Source: Chlorocebus sabaeus (Eukaryota; Chordata; Mammalia; Primates; Cercopithecidae). Taken from it: DNA of 64,000 nt. Position 1 is the first letter of the stretch. Every line of letters starts with the position of its first letter. The translations under genes and the position numbers were made by a program. Positions 14,078-26,560 of the stretch are shown one piece after another. The notes under the pieces were generated by a model that was given only the letters and a program-made list of their open reading frames with translations, had not been told where the DNA came from and searched no databases. The stretch is taken from the NCBI RefSeq assembly GCF_047675955.1, contig NC_132918.1:85017139-85081138 (forward strand), in the 5' to 3' direction.

Positions 14078-14290
14078 GCTTTTAGCCTGTTGATGTGGTG
14101 GATTAAATTAATTAATTTAGTGATTGCTGAAATAGCCTTCCATCCCTAAAATAAATCCCACTTGGTCATGATGTATAATTCTTTTTGTAGGTTGTTGCAT
14201 TTCATTTGCTAATAGTTTCTTGAGGATTTTTGCATCTACGTTCATGGGTGTTGACTACCTTGTAATTTATGGATTTTAAAATGTAGTTGT
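14078..14290 (-). mobile_element. Continuation of the old antisense L1M
   Basis: CTGTTGATGTGGTGGATTA and AATAAATCCCACTTGGTCATG are standard L1 ORF2 antisense blocks. They join logically to the L1M broken off at 12765. Confidence 0.85.
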
Positions 14291-15160
14291 AACTGTATCA
14301 TAAAATTGCTTCATATAACTTGCAGTTTATTGCGGATTTATTTATTCATTTTAACATGAAGAACTTCGGATGTTATATTTAATTTGTATTATCCCAGAAT
14401 GTAGCAAGCTGTGTGGCATATAGGAAGACATTAAATAAATGTTCATTCATTCAACCGATCAACTGAAAAAGAAGTAACCATGTGATAAGTAAGTGCATAT
14501 TTAGATCCCACTCTGTGCATGAAACTGGGCTAATTAATGGCAACACACGGGTGAATCAAACTAAACTCTGTCTTTATGGATATCCCCAGCCACTGCTTGA
14601 GACATGGTTAAATTAGAATTGTTATAATTATGGTATCTACTCTAAAGTTGGAGCCACAGTCAATGTAAACATTGGCCAAACAACAAGATCCTCTGTTTGA
14701 AAGTTAATTTCAAACAGAAATCTGCAAAGCAAATTTTCAGTAGATATTCAAGGTATTCAAATAGCACAAATTATAGTCAGAAATATATCTATTATGCAAA
14801 CAAAGGGATTAAGAAATAAAGTTTGTGAAGCTGGTGGACATGGGATTTTTATTTTTTCTTGACTTCTTTAATCAGTCAATGTAATTCTTTCTTCCCTGAT
14901 CACTCCCCTTCACCACTAACACTTACCAAACCCCATAGTAAACAAAGAAATGGATACTCAGAGTATGAGTAAAGCACTGGTAGAAAATGTTTACAGTAAC
15001 AAAGGCAGGACAAATGTGTGTTATTGGTTTTTCTATTCAAGTGCAATGCAGAACCTTGTCATAGGAATCTGAAGAATAGAGACAGAAGGAAAGTAACTCT
15101 TTACAAAATAAAAGGATATTGGGCGAGGTTTGTCATCTATATAGATATGTCTTCATTCAT
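14291..15160. other. Intergenic, no gene; L2 remnant
   Basis: Bases 14390-14455 resemble an L2 3' end in the plus orientation (ATTAAATAAATGTTCATTCA). The remainder shows no recognisable feature. Confidence 0.5.
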
Positions 15161-15500
15161 TATGTCATTTATTGAACAAATGTTTACCAAGTTCTTAGCA
15201 TGTGCCAGGCAGGCCTTATGGTAAGTACATTTGAGATGAATAAACCATGATCTCTATGCTTTCAAGAAACACACAGTCAATTAGGAAAGATGAGATATGC
15301 ACATAAGTAACTCTAACACAGTATCTAGCATAGTATAGGTGATCAACAGGTATTTATTGAAATTTAATTTAATTGATTCAATAAATATTCATAGAGCCTA
15401 TAGTTGCTTACCAAACCCTATTATAGGTGCTTGGGATATACCATTGAATCAAACAAACAGACAAAATCCTTGCTCTCAAATTGCTTTTATACACTCAAGG
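15160..15500 (-). repeat. Two L2-like fragments, antisense
   Basis: The pattern TTTATTGAACAAATGTTTACC with CATGTGCCAGGCAGGCC (15168-15215), and again ATTCAATAAATATTCATAGAGCC with TAGGTGCTTGGGATATACC (15375-15450), is the reverse complement of the L2 3' end. Two copies lie head to tail. Confidence 0.7.
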
Positions 15501-18327
15501 GAAAAATTTAATGGTACCGAGAGAGAGACGTTGCTAGAACTCAAATGAGAAACACAGATAAAATGTTACTAGCATTCTATTGAAAAGTGGAATGGTTACC
15601 GTGGATTGGGGAGAGCCAAGGAATGTCATCCATACATTACAGCCCCATTTTGTTTTGTTTTCTGTTCTTTTTTGGAAATTCAGAAGAAATGTAATGCAAA
15701 CAGGAAGGGATAGATGAGTCAGTCTCCAGTGAGCAGGTGCGTGTGCATGTGTCCTGGATCCTCAGGCACTACATTGAATCTATATGCACTGGCCATGTGG
15801 CTGGGGCTACTAACACATAAAGTTGGAGAGTTAGATGAATGCCTACAAACTTTAAGTTGCATGGCTCTATAGCATGCAGAGGGAACCTAATGAAGATGTT
15901 TAAAGGGAAGGATGATGTTATTTGAGTGATGTTTCCAGAAGGATAGATGTGGTAGTGTCATTAGAACTAAAGAAAGGAATTGCAGGCAAAGGCATATTTA
16001 TGTTAATTTAAAATAGTAAAATAGTGTGTGTGTGGATCTGTTCTAGTCTAAGGACAGAAGCTGAAGTTTGTCCCCATGGACTATGCATCAAAGTCTGTGC
16101 TCCTGAAGAAAGGCACCAAAATAATAGAGAAGAATGCCCTGCGAAGGCATTGCTGGTCTTTCCATGTCTACCTTGACATTTATAAATCTCCTGAGGAGAT
16201 TCTACTTTCTCTACGGAATGATATTACATAATCGTTAGTCTGACTTCAAGGCCCACACAATCTATCTATTGCATCATATATGACACAAGATCCGGGCTCA
16301 GAACAATGTGTTAAGATGATGACTCTACCAGTGTGCTCATATTTGCCTCCAGGGAAAAGAAGGGCACTCTTGTCTCCAAAATATCTAACTCCTTTTTGTC
16401 TCCACCGTCGCTGCACCTTATTTCCTTGTCACGTTAAGCTGAAAAAATAAGAGCAAAGCAAAGGGAATGAGGCGAAGATATCACAGCTTTGTTTGGAGTG
16501 GTTAGTCTCAAGAGGGGAGAGAAATGGTGAAAATTACTGGGGAAAAAGCAACACTGACAAGGTAGGGAGAGACACATAACTGTCTCCCAAAGAGGCCAAA
16601 CAGGAACACACCCAAGGCTAGGGGAAGTTGGGAAATAAGAAAAATAAAAACAAAAGATAAAACGTGAAGAATAACAACCTTAAAAGATACACATACACAC
16701 AGATGGCTATTGGGCGGTTCCCAGCCATCTTAGTGAAAAAGTGTATCAAATAATGAAGTTGGCAGATGGAGTGGAAGAACCACCCAGAGCCAGCTTGGGC
16801 AGGGCCTCTGACTGTTTCTAAGATAAAGCATCCTGGAGCCTTGGGAGAAAAGACGCGGGCGCCTTTTATTTTGTTTTGTTTTTTGTTTTGTTTTGCTGTT
16901 TTGTTTTGTTTTGTTTTGTTAAGGAGGCCTTAGATTGATCAACTCTTACTTTTTTCCCATTCTCCCTCTCGTAATGTGCTGTACTACTTTGGGAATAACA
17001 ATTTTACTGTGAACAGAGATAAAATTTTTATTACAATTTTCGAGAAAGACATGGCTGAGATCTATGGAATGTTTAGAGCATGAAATGAGTTTCAAACACT
17101 TGGATTGTTTACTCTATCTTTTCCATTCCTATTTACTTACTACATACATGTATCCCCTTAGCTGTCATGCTTTTCACTGCCTGGCAAACTCCTTTTCATT
17201 TTTCTACATTTAACAATTGATTTAATTCTCATGTGAACTGTCACTTTCCCTCTCAGGTTAAGCTACACCTGGCTTTGTCATTCCATGTTATTTCATTCCA
17301 TGTATATGCCTTCATTCACAGCAATTACAAGGTGTTTAATATTTTAAGGTTTATCTTTCCCTCTAAGTAGACCTGAGGGCCAGGGCTATCTGATTCATCT
17401 TTGTTTTCCCCATGCAAATAATGCAATCCTTGGTACATGAGGAGTGAACAATATGTTTAGGGACAGACGATAGGTACTACTAAAATAAACAAACAGGCAA
17501 ATGAGTTGGTTGACCTCTTCCCTTCTCTTCCTGACACTATGGGTGTAATTAGTGCTTTCTAGGGCACTGTGAGGACCTGCCACTCCCATGCCCTATCCCT
17601 GTGACTGGCCCCGTGGGAATTTACCTGGCTTTTGCCGTATAGGTCACCCTCTCTTTTGGTTGCAGAATGATCGGGCCTGGGTGTTGGAAGTCAGATACAC
17701 CACTGAGTCACAGTGCCTCAAGGCACTGTGGTTCCACTCCATGTGTGAAAGGTCTCTCTGCAGCATTCTTGCAAGATGAGTTTTCTAATTAGCTTTCCCT
17801 TATAAGGTGCCAGAGGGGACGGTTGGTCAGCATTAGAGCCTACAGATGGGAAAACAGTGGCCAAGAGACTTTGCCTAAGGCTACTGGGTGGGCTGAAGCC
17901 TTCCAGTTAACATCTGGTGAGAATTTAATGACTCAGTGCTCTATTCCCCACCCAAGGTTCTTTCACCCGCCAGTTCCTTTCATTTGCTGGGCCTTGACCT
18001 CCAGAGCATGAAATTGAGTGTGACATGATTCTACAACTGTGCTACTGGCTACGTCTTGCTTTGGTGACAGGAAAGCATGGGCTAAGGTAACTTGTCTTTC
18101 AATGGCTAGAAGAGGGCAGACTGTATCTCTGAGTATACTTGAACCTAACACCTTCGTTTAGGGTTGCTCTCCAGAAAAAGCATGAGACAAAGCCTAAGAG
18201 TTTTGCAGAGTGGTCAAGAGATTGAATAATAACTGAGTAGCAATAATACTCAAATGGGTTACATCTTTTGACTAGTTAAAGGACTTTTGTATACCACTGC
18301 ATGCAGCCTTATGAAATAAAGTGTGTA

Positions 18328-18361
<34 letters not shown>

Positions 18362-18880
18362 TATCTAGGATAAAATTAGTAAATGGTTCAGTGTTAAAGA
18401 TTGGAAAATATGGGAGGACAAAAAAAAATTGACATGTAATGCCATCATCTAAATATAACTAGTGTTCATATTTTTGTTTCTCTTTTCTATTTTTATTAAA
18501 TTACATAGTTCCTAATATAGTAAAAAACTGATAACTAAAAGTTTTATTTATGGAGGAGGATCTGAGATAGCAAGATGGCTGGAACAGTAGTTCAGGAATG
18601 GAGAGACAGAATCAGTAGTTCTGATGACTTAATGTGTAATCTTGAGTAGACCTTAAAATTTCTCTTAGTCTATAATTTTTGTCCCTACAGAAGGGTAGGA
18701 AATTTGAAGCCAATGTCAATACAAGCTCAATGCCCTAAGTTGAAGGTTAAACCTTAAATACCAAGAATTAATGTGATGAAAAGTTAGTCTACATCATGCA
18801 GTAGACAAAGACACCAAAACATACCCTTTAACTTCAGTGCTACTGCCAGGATTTCTATACATCAAGGGACTGTCTTACAA
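15501..18880. other. Intergenic, no gene; simple repeats and L2 piece
   Basis: Holds a TTTTG-rich tract (16868-16920), a CA dinucleotide tract (18331-18359) and an L2-like piece at about 17375-17465. The open frames at 17588-18151 lack any coding signature that I recognise. Confidence 0.6.
18331..18359. repeat. (CA)n microsatellite
   Basis: Fourteen uninterrupted CA units. Confidence 0.97.
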
Positions 18881-18888
18881 ATTAATTC

Positions 18889-19184
18889 TTTTTTTTTTTT
18901 TTTAGATGAACTTTCACTCTTGTTGTTCAGACTGGAGTGCAATGGCACAATCTCGGCTCACCACAACCTCTGTCTCCCGGGTTCAAGTGATTCTGCTGCC
19001 CCAGCCTCCCGAGTAGCTGGGATTATAGGCATGTGCCACCACCCCTGGCTAATTTTCTATTTTTAGTAGAGATGGGGTTTCTCCATGTTTGTCACTCTGG
19101 TCTCGAACTCCCAACCTCAGGTGATCCACCCACCTCGGCCTCCCAAAGTGCTAGGATTACAGGTGTGAGCCACTGCGCCCAGCC
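18889..19184 (-). mobile_element. AluS-like, full length, antisense
   Basis: Complementary poly-A (T-run) at 18889 through to CACTGCGCCCAGCC at 19184. ATTAATTC-type sequence on both sides is a plausible target-site duplication. Confidence 0.95.
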
Positions 19185-19396
19185 GCAGGAATTAATTATT
19201 TACCTGATCCACACCCATTTTTTTAATGCCTGTATTTTCAGGTTGTCAAGGTCTAAGAAAGGAAAGCGATGAGATAGCTTAAATGACTATAAGATGAGCA
19301 GCTCTTCTATCATTTAAATCCAAAAACCTAGGCAACAAGGGAATCATCACATGAACCATCCTACACTAGTAGTTAGTTGTAGTATGAAAGGTAGTT

Positions 19397-19702
19397 GGCC
19401 GGGCGTGGTGGCTCACGCCTTTAATCCCAGCATTTTGGGAGGCCAAGGCATGTGGATCACCTGAGGTCAGGAGTTCAAGACCAGCCTGGTCAACATCGTG
19501 AAACCCTGCTGTACTAAAAATACAAAGTTAGCCAGGCATGGTGGTACGTGCCTGTAATTCCAGCTACTTGGGAGGCAGAGACAAGAGAATTGCTTGAACC
19601 CAGAAGGCGGAGGTTGCAGTGAGCCAAGATCACACCTCTGCACTCTAGCCTGTGCGACAGAGTGAGACTCTGTGTCAAAAAAAAAGAAAAAAAAAAGAGA
19701 GA
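19397..19702 (+). mobile_element. AluS-like, full length, sense
   Basis: GGCCGGGCGTGGTGGCTCACG to an A-rich tail at about 19702. It lies about 210 bp from the antisense Alu at 18889-19184, giving an inverted Alu pair. Confidence 0.95.
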
Positions 19703-20390
19703 GTTTTCTGCATTCAAATTATCTCCCATTTAATGATTTGAACACACCTGTTCTGTAGGCCTCATACCCTCTCCTCTGATGCCATCATCGCAACAAGAGA
19801 ACTCTACCTAGAACAGGCAAAGACTGGAGGAGATGAAAACATGTCCACCCGGGGGCGAAGGAATGGCTTCAGCTTTAGACCATACCACTCCAGACCGGGA
19901 AAGCTAGTTGGGGAAGAACAAGAATAAAGGACATCTGGATTTTCATGTTTGCCTTGCTGGCCTGTGGTTTCTTGAGATTTTCTTTCATAAATTGCCCGCT
20001 ATTTAGGAGAGAATTTTGATTCTGTGGGTTCAGAGAGACCAGGTAGGCTGTGGAAGAAAAAGACAAGGGCTAGTGGCATTCGCTTATTCCTGGACTCTGA
20101 GCTCTGGGCTGTCTCTGGGAGAGAGAGGATCCTTCTATATATTTCTTAGCATGTGAGCCAGTCTAAGGTAGAAAAGAAGAAGCGCTCAGGGCAAATGTTC
20201 TATCCAGGACATTGGCTGCAGCATTCTTTGTCTTGTATCATATTGTGGATTGGCATCAAAAGGCATAGAACAATCCAGGGATATAATTTGCAGAAATATC
20301 CAAACATTGTTGTCTGAACAAAACTCTGTTGAGTAAATGGTGATGGTGCTGATGGGATGATCGTAATTATTGCTATTGGTGTGTTCTGTA
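19703..20390. other. Intergenic, no gene seen
   Basis: Moderate-complexity sequence with no recognised repeat or exon. The small open frames on the minus strand have no domain signal. Confidence 0.5.
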
Positions 20391-20535
20391 TGCTGCTTTA
20401 CATGCATTATTCTTTCTACCACCCAGTAAAAATAGGTATTATTTCTTCCATTGCACAGAGGAGGAAGACAATGCTCAGAACACAAAAAACCCACCCCAAA
20501 TCCCACAGCTAGTTATTAACCAGGACTGAATTGAG
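20390..20535 (+). repeat. MIR-like SINE
   Basis: TTTACATGCATTATTC, then the ACCCAGTAAAAATAGGTATTATT and GAGGAGGAAGACAATGCTCAGA segments, follow the MIR consensus order. Confidence 0.75.
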
Positions 20536-22315
20536 GTTTCCATAGCCTGTGAAATGTCTTTCACTATTTGCTGTTCCTAGTTTTGTGTTAGAGTCTTGAG
20601 TCTGGTCTATTACAGAGAATGCAGGATGCAAATTCTGGAGACTCTTGCACCTAACATGTCTGGGCTACTGATCGGAGAAACCCTCACAGGTAGATCTAAA
20701 TTAACTGGGTACAGCTACATGGCACTTTGTAGCAAAGGCTATGAGCCTGAAGGCTGGGGATGGGGAGTGGTTCAGCCTTCATGAATTGCAAATAATTTTT
20801 CAAGGTATCTTCTTAGGGAAGAAAGAGAGTTGGGGTCTCAGGATGGTGGGGAGAAGGAGCTGCGATGGGGCCCAGTGTAGAAATAGGAGGCCTACAGCTA
20901 TTCTCTGCCTGTGTTAGGGCAGATCACAGCTCACTTATTTTCCTTCAGCCTCAAACATGTGTTTTTTTTTGTTTTGTTTTGTTTTTTTAGAAAAGAGAGA
21001 GATTAGCTTTAAACAAAAGTGGCACCAATATCCTGCCATCCTGATTAAAAGCAGGATGAACATAAAATGATTTCTCTATCCCTCATGGCCTACAAAGCCA
21101 ACACCTCCCAGGGAAATGGCCTTCTCCCAGCAGCAGGCCAGCTCTTCACCTTTGAAGCTGCCTCTAAACCTGTTTGCTTTTGGAGCTCCAATAAGATTTG
21201 TGCTTGCTGACACAGGCTGGCCCAGATAGGCTGCTCATGCTGAGACTGTGGCTGGCTTCCCGGGTGAACAACAATGACAGTTAATTACATCAACCCAATT
21301 AGCAGCAGCACCCACTTTTTGCAAGCAAGGCCCACCTGTAGTCTTACCTATGTCTGGCAAAGGGCCCCCGGGCCTTAGTGAGGAAGCTGGTGAATTGGGA
21401 GGCTAGATGTTTAGCAGTGGCCTCCTGTCAGAACCCTCTTTTCTTGGAGATAAGTGAGAGAACTGGAAAAAGACCAACGCCTTACACCATAGTCTGCTAA
21501 ACAGCCTGCAGATCATAATGGTTTTCAGAGTATTCTGCTGGGTAGGAACAGAGTCTTCCCTCAGCACTTAGTGGATGATCAGAGGTGGAACTTTATCAGA
21601 TTTTGCCTTTGGTAATGAGGCCGTGTTTGCCGTGCCTCTAATAGAACACTAAGAACAAAGCCCTCTCTATGGAAGGTGGGAGGTAGACAAGAGAATGTGA
21701 CAGCTGTTTTCCTTGGCTCCACACTCATGTTTTCCAGCCTTTACAGGGAATCAAAAGTGCTGGGTTCAAAGGCTAAATCTAATCACCTATTAGCTGCTTA
21801 CCTTGGGCAAGTTACTTAAACTTTCTGAGCCTTGCTTTTTTATTTGTTAAAAATGTGTCTAGACAAACTGAAGGGGACGGAGAGCAAACCAGTGATTGCC
21901 TGGGAATGAGTCGGGAGGGAATGATGCAAAGGGCAGCAGGGTGGGCAGGAGGAGAAAAGTTCTGGGTCGTGATTGCAGTGCTGGTCTCACAGCTCCAGGC
22001 ATTTTTCAAAACCCAAAGAAGTGAACCTGAAAAGAATGAATTGTACTGTATACACATTTTCAAAGCAAATAAATTCTAAAGAGTGATTAAAATACGGGTG
22101 AGGATAATAATAAAAGATTTGAAAACACCTAGGACAATAATAGGACAATAAATGGCTCACATGTGTACTAAATACATATCCATTGCTTTCTTTTCTGAGT
22201 CTGTTTTCTCATTCATAAAATGAAAATTAAAATATTACTTATAATCATAAAACGTGTTATCTTTGTCATAAGTACGGTACGATTATAAGATTTTGAATGT
22301 AAACACTTTATTGGT
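20536..22315. other. Intergenic, mostly unique sequence; MIR core
   Basis: Largely unique, including a high-complexity block at 21100-21430 discussed as a possible regulatory element. There is a MIR-like core at about 21775-21850. A TTTTG-rich run lies at 20959-20988. Confidence 0.55.
21180..21350. promoter_or_regulatory. Candidate conserved noncoding element
   Basis: Repeat-free, balanced composition, with a tight cluster of motif-like sites: ACAACAATGACA (SOX-like), TTAATTACATCA (homeodomain-like) and CAATTAGCAG (homeodomain-like) within about 60 bases (21268-21336). Motif reading only; no conservation data were available. Confidence 0.3.
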
Positions 22316-22319
22316 AGTC

Positions 22320-22760
22320 AAGATGTAGCAATTCATTCATTCATTCATTTGTGTTTTTTGAATGCCCTTGGGGTAGGCCCTGTGGTGGGCCCTGCTGTTA
22401 AAATTTTAACAGAACCAATCCCTGTCATCCAAATGTAGCTCATAGTCTAGGGAAAGAGAGAGTGATGAGAACATGATTGTAATAAATGCTACATGTGTGA
22501 AGTTCCAGCAGCTATAGATGTGTATCTAAGAGGCTTGTAATGCAGACTTGGAGGATGAGAGAAAACTGCTTGAAAAAAAAATATTATCTAAGAAGAGACA
22601 TGGAAGGTGAGTAGAAGACAGGACCTAAAAAAGCACAGAAAGAGGAAGGGTTTGCAGGCAGACAAGACTACATAGAGAAAGATCTAGAAGGGAGGAAGAA
22701 CAAGGCTCATTCAGGAACAAAGCATCTTTCAGTCTGGCTGGGGCTGGGGATGATGGTTCA
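22320..22760 (-). repeat. L2-like element, antisense, with (ATTC)n start
   Basis: ATTCATTCATTCATTCATTT followed by GGCCCTGTGGTGGGCCCTG and CCCTGTCATCCAAATGTAGCTCATAGTCTAGG resembles the reverse complement of the L2 3' region. Confidence 0.6.
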
Positions 22761-25400
22761 TCCTGAAAATTCAAGCCTTAGACAGGGTGTTGGACGAAGT
22801 GACCACTAGAGAGATTTCCACTCCCATGGGCACGTAATTTCATAATGACTCGTGGCTCCCTCCTTGTATTCATTTGTAGGCATCTGGGGTGTCAGTCCTG
22901 TGCTTTTCCTCCGGTATTTGGATTAGAACTTAGGAGAAAGTCTCTCTATTGAGCAGTGTGACCTTCTAGGTTCCCTGTGTCTGCTTTTGCGTAATCACCC
23001 AGGTTCCAGCCTGCGGTCTTCACCATCAGATAGAAGGTGACGGGAGTCATGGAAAGGATTCAAATCCTCTAAGGCTACTAGATGATGTCAACCCAATTAC
23101 CAGAGACAGCACTATCTGAACAGCAATGCCCCTCAGGTATCTGCACCTGTGTGGATCTGGGTGGAATTCTTTAATGTGACATTTGACTGGCAGAAGATCT
23201 GCTCCTCCCTGCCTCTTTTGTCCCCTTCTGAAAAGGAAGCAGCATCAGCAGTAGGGCAAAACTTCAGACAATTCATAAATAGCCACTTTCCCCAGCCCCT
23301 GCCCCTGAGCCACAGCAACCTCTGCCTCTAGCCTCCTCAGTTCCTCCTTTACAACCTTGAGACCTCCTCACAATCCAGGTTGTGGGCCTGGCTCCCGCCC
23401 CATGCTTTATTTGTTCTGGTTGTTGAGAATGTAGTGCTTATTATATATTTCAAATATCACCTCTTTGGAGGACAGAGGACAACTAACTGGATGACTGCCA
23501 TGGGAAAATCATTTTTTTTTTCTGGGTTTCTCGCACTCAGTGAAAATAAAAAAGGATTATCATATAGGTAAAATGTAGAGTTACCAGCTTTATTATTTTC
23601 TAAGGTGTCTTCCACTCTTAACAGTCTATGATTCTGTAAATTGTGAATAAATTCAGATTCCCATATCAGAGGTCTGAATACTGAGTGTTCAACCAAGGAA
23701 AGGAGTAAATAGTCTGCATCCGGATATGAGCAGGAACTTCTGCAAATCTTAGATTAATAGAACTTTAGAGCTGGGAGTGAAATCGAGTTCACCCAGCAAG
23801 CCTTTTTAGATGTTCCACAGAGCTCTAGGAAGACCATGGGGAAAGATGAGAAGGGGTTAGCGGAGAGAGCTCCAAATTGCTGACTCTTGCTTCAGCCCAA
23901 GAAGCTCTGATTTTTCCTGCTTTCTGCAGTGGTAGTCTGCCTACGATTTTATTTGACGAAATATTTCTGTGTCTGGCAAACAAATCCTAAAATCCTTATA
24001 TCCTGACTTGACAACTTGCTCTCAGTAGAGTCTTGAATATTTACCTCTCAACTTCTCTGAGCCTCAGTTTTCTTGTCTATAAATGGAACCCATCATTCTG
24101 ACTCTCAAGGTTTTAGAGCAGCACAAAGCGTCCGAGAAAACGACTAGCATGAAGTAGGAGTTTGATATCTGTTAGCTGGATCTTAGTCCCATTTATGATT
24201 ACTTCCTTAAGGTGGAAACCAGGTTCCCAGAGCTGCTCTGTGAAGATTGAGGAGCTTGGTAAACACATAGAGATACACATGAGCACACACACACACACAC
24301 ACACACACCAGGAACTGCCAAGAGGATATTTTAACCGGGACAATTACATCTGCAACACTTGCCATGGCTGCATTACCAAACAAGGTGACAACAGCAAAAT
24401 CCTATTCAACCACAACGACAGAAGCAGATCGCTCTGATCATCACTGCAACGCCATGGGTTTGGTTACTGCAGAATAACTCTGACCTTACTGGGCACCGTT
24501 TCCATACAGTAACTCTACAGGGGAAGTTGAATAACCGGTCTTGTTCCTCGCACTCTGGGTGTGGCAGCCGTAGTGCTTACAGTGTCTGTTTCAAATTTAC
24601 TAATCCAGTCCCTTCCACCCGCCCTATGTGCCCTAAAATGGTGGCCAACATGTTGCTCCCACCGGAGACAGTGTTGCAGTAGGCAGAAGGTTGTGCACAT
24701 GGTGAAACTACCTTCCATTTCTGGAGACGTGATACTTTTCTAAGTGGAGCAGCCTAGAAGTTAGATGTGTCTTCTCTTAGGCCTTCTGTTCTCATATGAC
24801 TAATTGGAGAATCCACCCACTCTGGGGGCCATTAGGCGGGTACCAGGCAAGATTTCCAGGCAGTGTGCTCGTCACAAATTGTATCAGTGCAGGGCTTTGT
24901 AATCAGATGGGGACTGACTCTCTCTTCCAGGCTGCCAGGGCAACATATCCCTGGGCTGAGGTTGAATCCTAACCCGGTAACAAATTGACTGTGTCAGTTT
25001 GCCCCAGTCACCTGCCTTTTGTGTGTTTCCTCACGTATGGAATTCTCATGTTTCTTGTATATATTTTTTTCTTGGTTGGAATTTGCACAGTGCTTCTCTT
25101 TCCCTTGTTATTGTTTCTTGCTTTTGGACCCTGTTTAGCAACAAATTTGGATTCTAGTTTATACTTATCATTGGCTCCTAGACTTGGAGAGTACCATTAC
25201 TTATTCTCAAAGAGTATTGAGACTCATGCCTTCATTTTTTAGTTGGAGAAAATAAGAATTTGAGTTAGAGAGTGATTTTCTCAGAGTCTCCCTAATCCTG
25301 AGTGATTAAGCTAAAATTTGTGACTTTCAGTCAATTATCTTTTCCAATGTGTTTGTTCACTCTTTCATTTAATTGTGTGTACATTAATTAATGACTCATT
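22761..25400. other. Intergenic, no gene; MIR fragments and (CA)n
   Basis: MIR-like core at about 24030-24120 (CTTCTCTGAGCCTCAGTTTTC). CA tract at 24283-24308. Open frames at 23133-23331, 24113-24437 and 24985-25242 overlap on opposite strands, lack initiation context and show no domain. Confidence 0.55.
24283..24308. repeat. (CA)n microsatellite
   Basis: Thirteen or so CA units. Confidence 0.95.
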
Positions 25401-25583
25401 TAATTAATATATATTTCTTCTCTATGTCATGTAATATTTTAAACTGTGGAAATATAGCAATGAATGGAGTTCTTGTCTTAGAAACTTTATTCTGGGCAGG
25501 AGGAGGCAGTCAATAAATCAAATAAGTTAGGTTACACATAAGTAGGAAGTTATGATATTAAGGGTTATGAAAAAAATAAGCAG

Positions 25584-25863
25584 AAGGCCGAGGTGGGCGG
25601 ATCAACTGAGGTCGGGAGTTTGAGACCAGACTGACTAACATGGAGAAACCCCATCTCTACTAAAAATACAAAATTAGCAGGGCATGGTGGTGCATGCCTG
25701 TAATCCCAGCTACTCAGGAGGCTGAGGCAGGAGAATCGCTTGAACCTAGGAGGTGGAGGTTGTGGTAAGCCAAGATTGCATCATTGCACTCTAGCCTCCG
25801 CAACAAGAGCGAAACTCCATCTCAAAAAATAATAATAATAAAATAAAATAAAGAAAGAAAAGA
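25584..25863 (+). mobile_element. AluS-like, 5'-truncated
   Basis: Begins at AGGCCGAGGTGGGC, missing about the first 50 bases, and ends in an A-rich tail with AATAAT and AAAAT variants. AAAAAATAAGCAGA (25570-25583) and AAAAAATTAAGCAGA (from 25864) are direct repeats, so truncation occurred at insertion. Confidence 0.92.
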
Positions 25864-25879
25864 AAAAAATTAAGCAGAG

Positions 25880-26560
25880 AGAGTGAGTGAGAATGCTGAC
25901 TGCAGGAGTTCAGTTGTAGAGAGAGGTCATGGCAGACCTCCCCAAGAAGGTGACCTTTGATCTCAACTTGATAGACATGGGGAATGAGCCATGTAGACAC
26001 CTGGGGGAAGAATGGCTCAAGCATAAACAACAGTAAATGCAAAGCCCTGAGGCTGGAGCATGCCAGGCAACAGGCATGTTCTAGGAAGAGTAAGGAGGCC
26101 AGTGCCACTGCAGCCAACTAAGCAAGGGGAGAGTATATAGGAGATAAGAACAGAGAGGTAGTGGCCTCAGGTCTTGTTGGCTGTTCTAATGACTTAGCCA
26201 ATGAGATGGAAAACCAATGAAAGATGTTTGAGCAGAGGAATGGCATAAGCTAATTTATGTTTCAAAGGATCCCTCTGGCTTTTTGGTTGAGAATACACCA
26301 AAAGAGGACGAGAGTGGAAGCAAAAAGAAAAGTTAGGAGGATACTGCAGTCATTCAGCAGATAGATAGATGATGGTGGCTTAGACCAAGATGGTGACAGT
26401 GGTGATGGCACAAAGTCCACTACCATGGACAGCAGAAGAGATGACCATAAACTCAATAATTAGGAGTGTGAGAAGGGTAAAGAAGGGCGGGTCTGGACTA
26501 CTATGCAGAGAGGCTGAACTTAGCGTAGGAGTACATGGCATCAGAGAAGGCTTCCTAGAG
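25880..26560 (-). repeat. Old interspersed repeat, L2-like, antisense (uncertain)
   Basis: CCCTGAGGCTGGAGCATGCC, GTTTGAGCAGAGGAATGGCAT and ATGGTGGCTTAGACCAAGATGG follow the order of a common mammalian repeat that I associate with L2. The assignment needs a library search. Confidence 0.45.
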
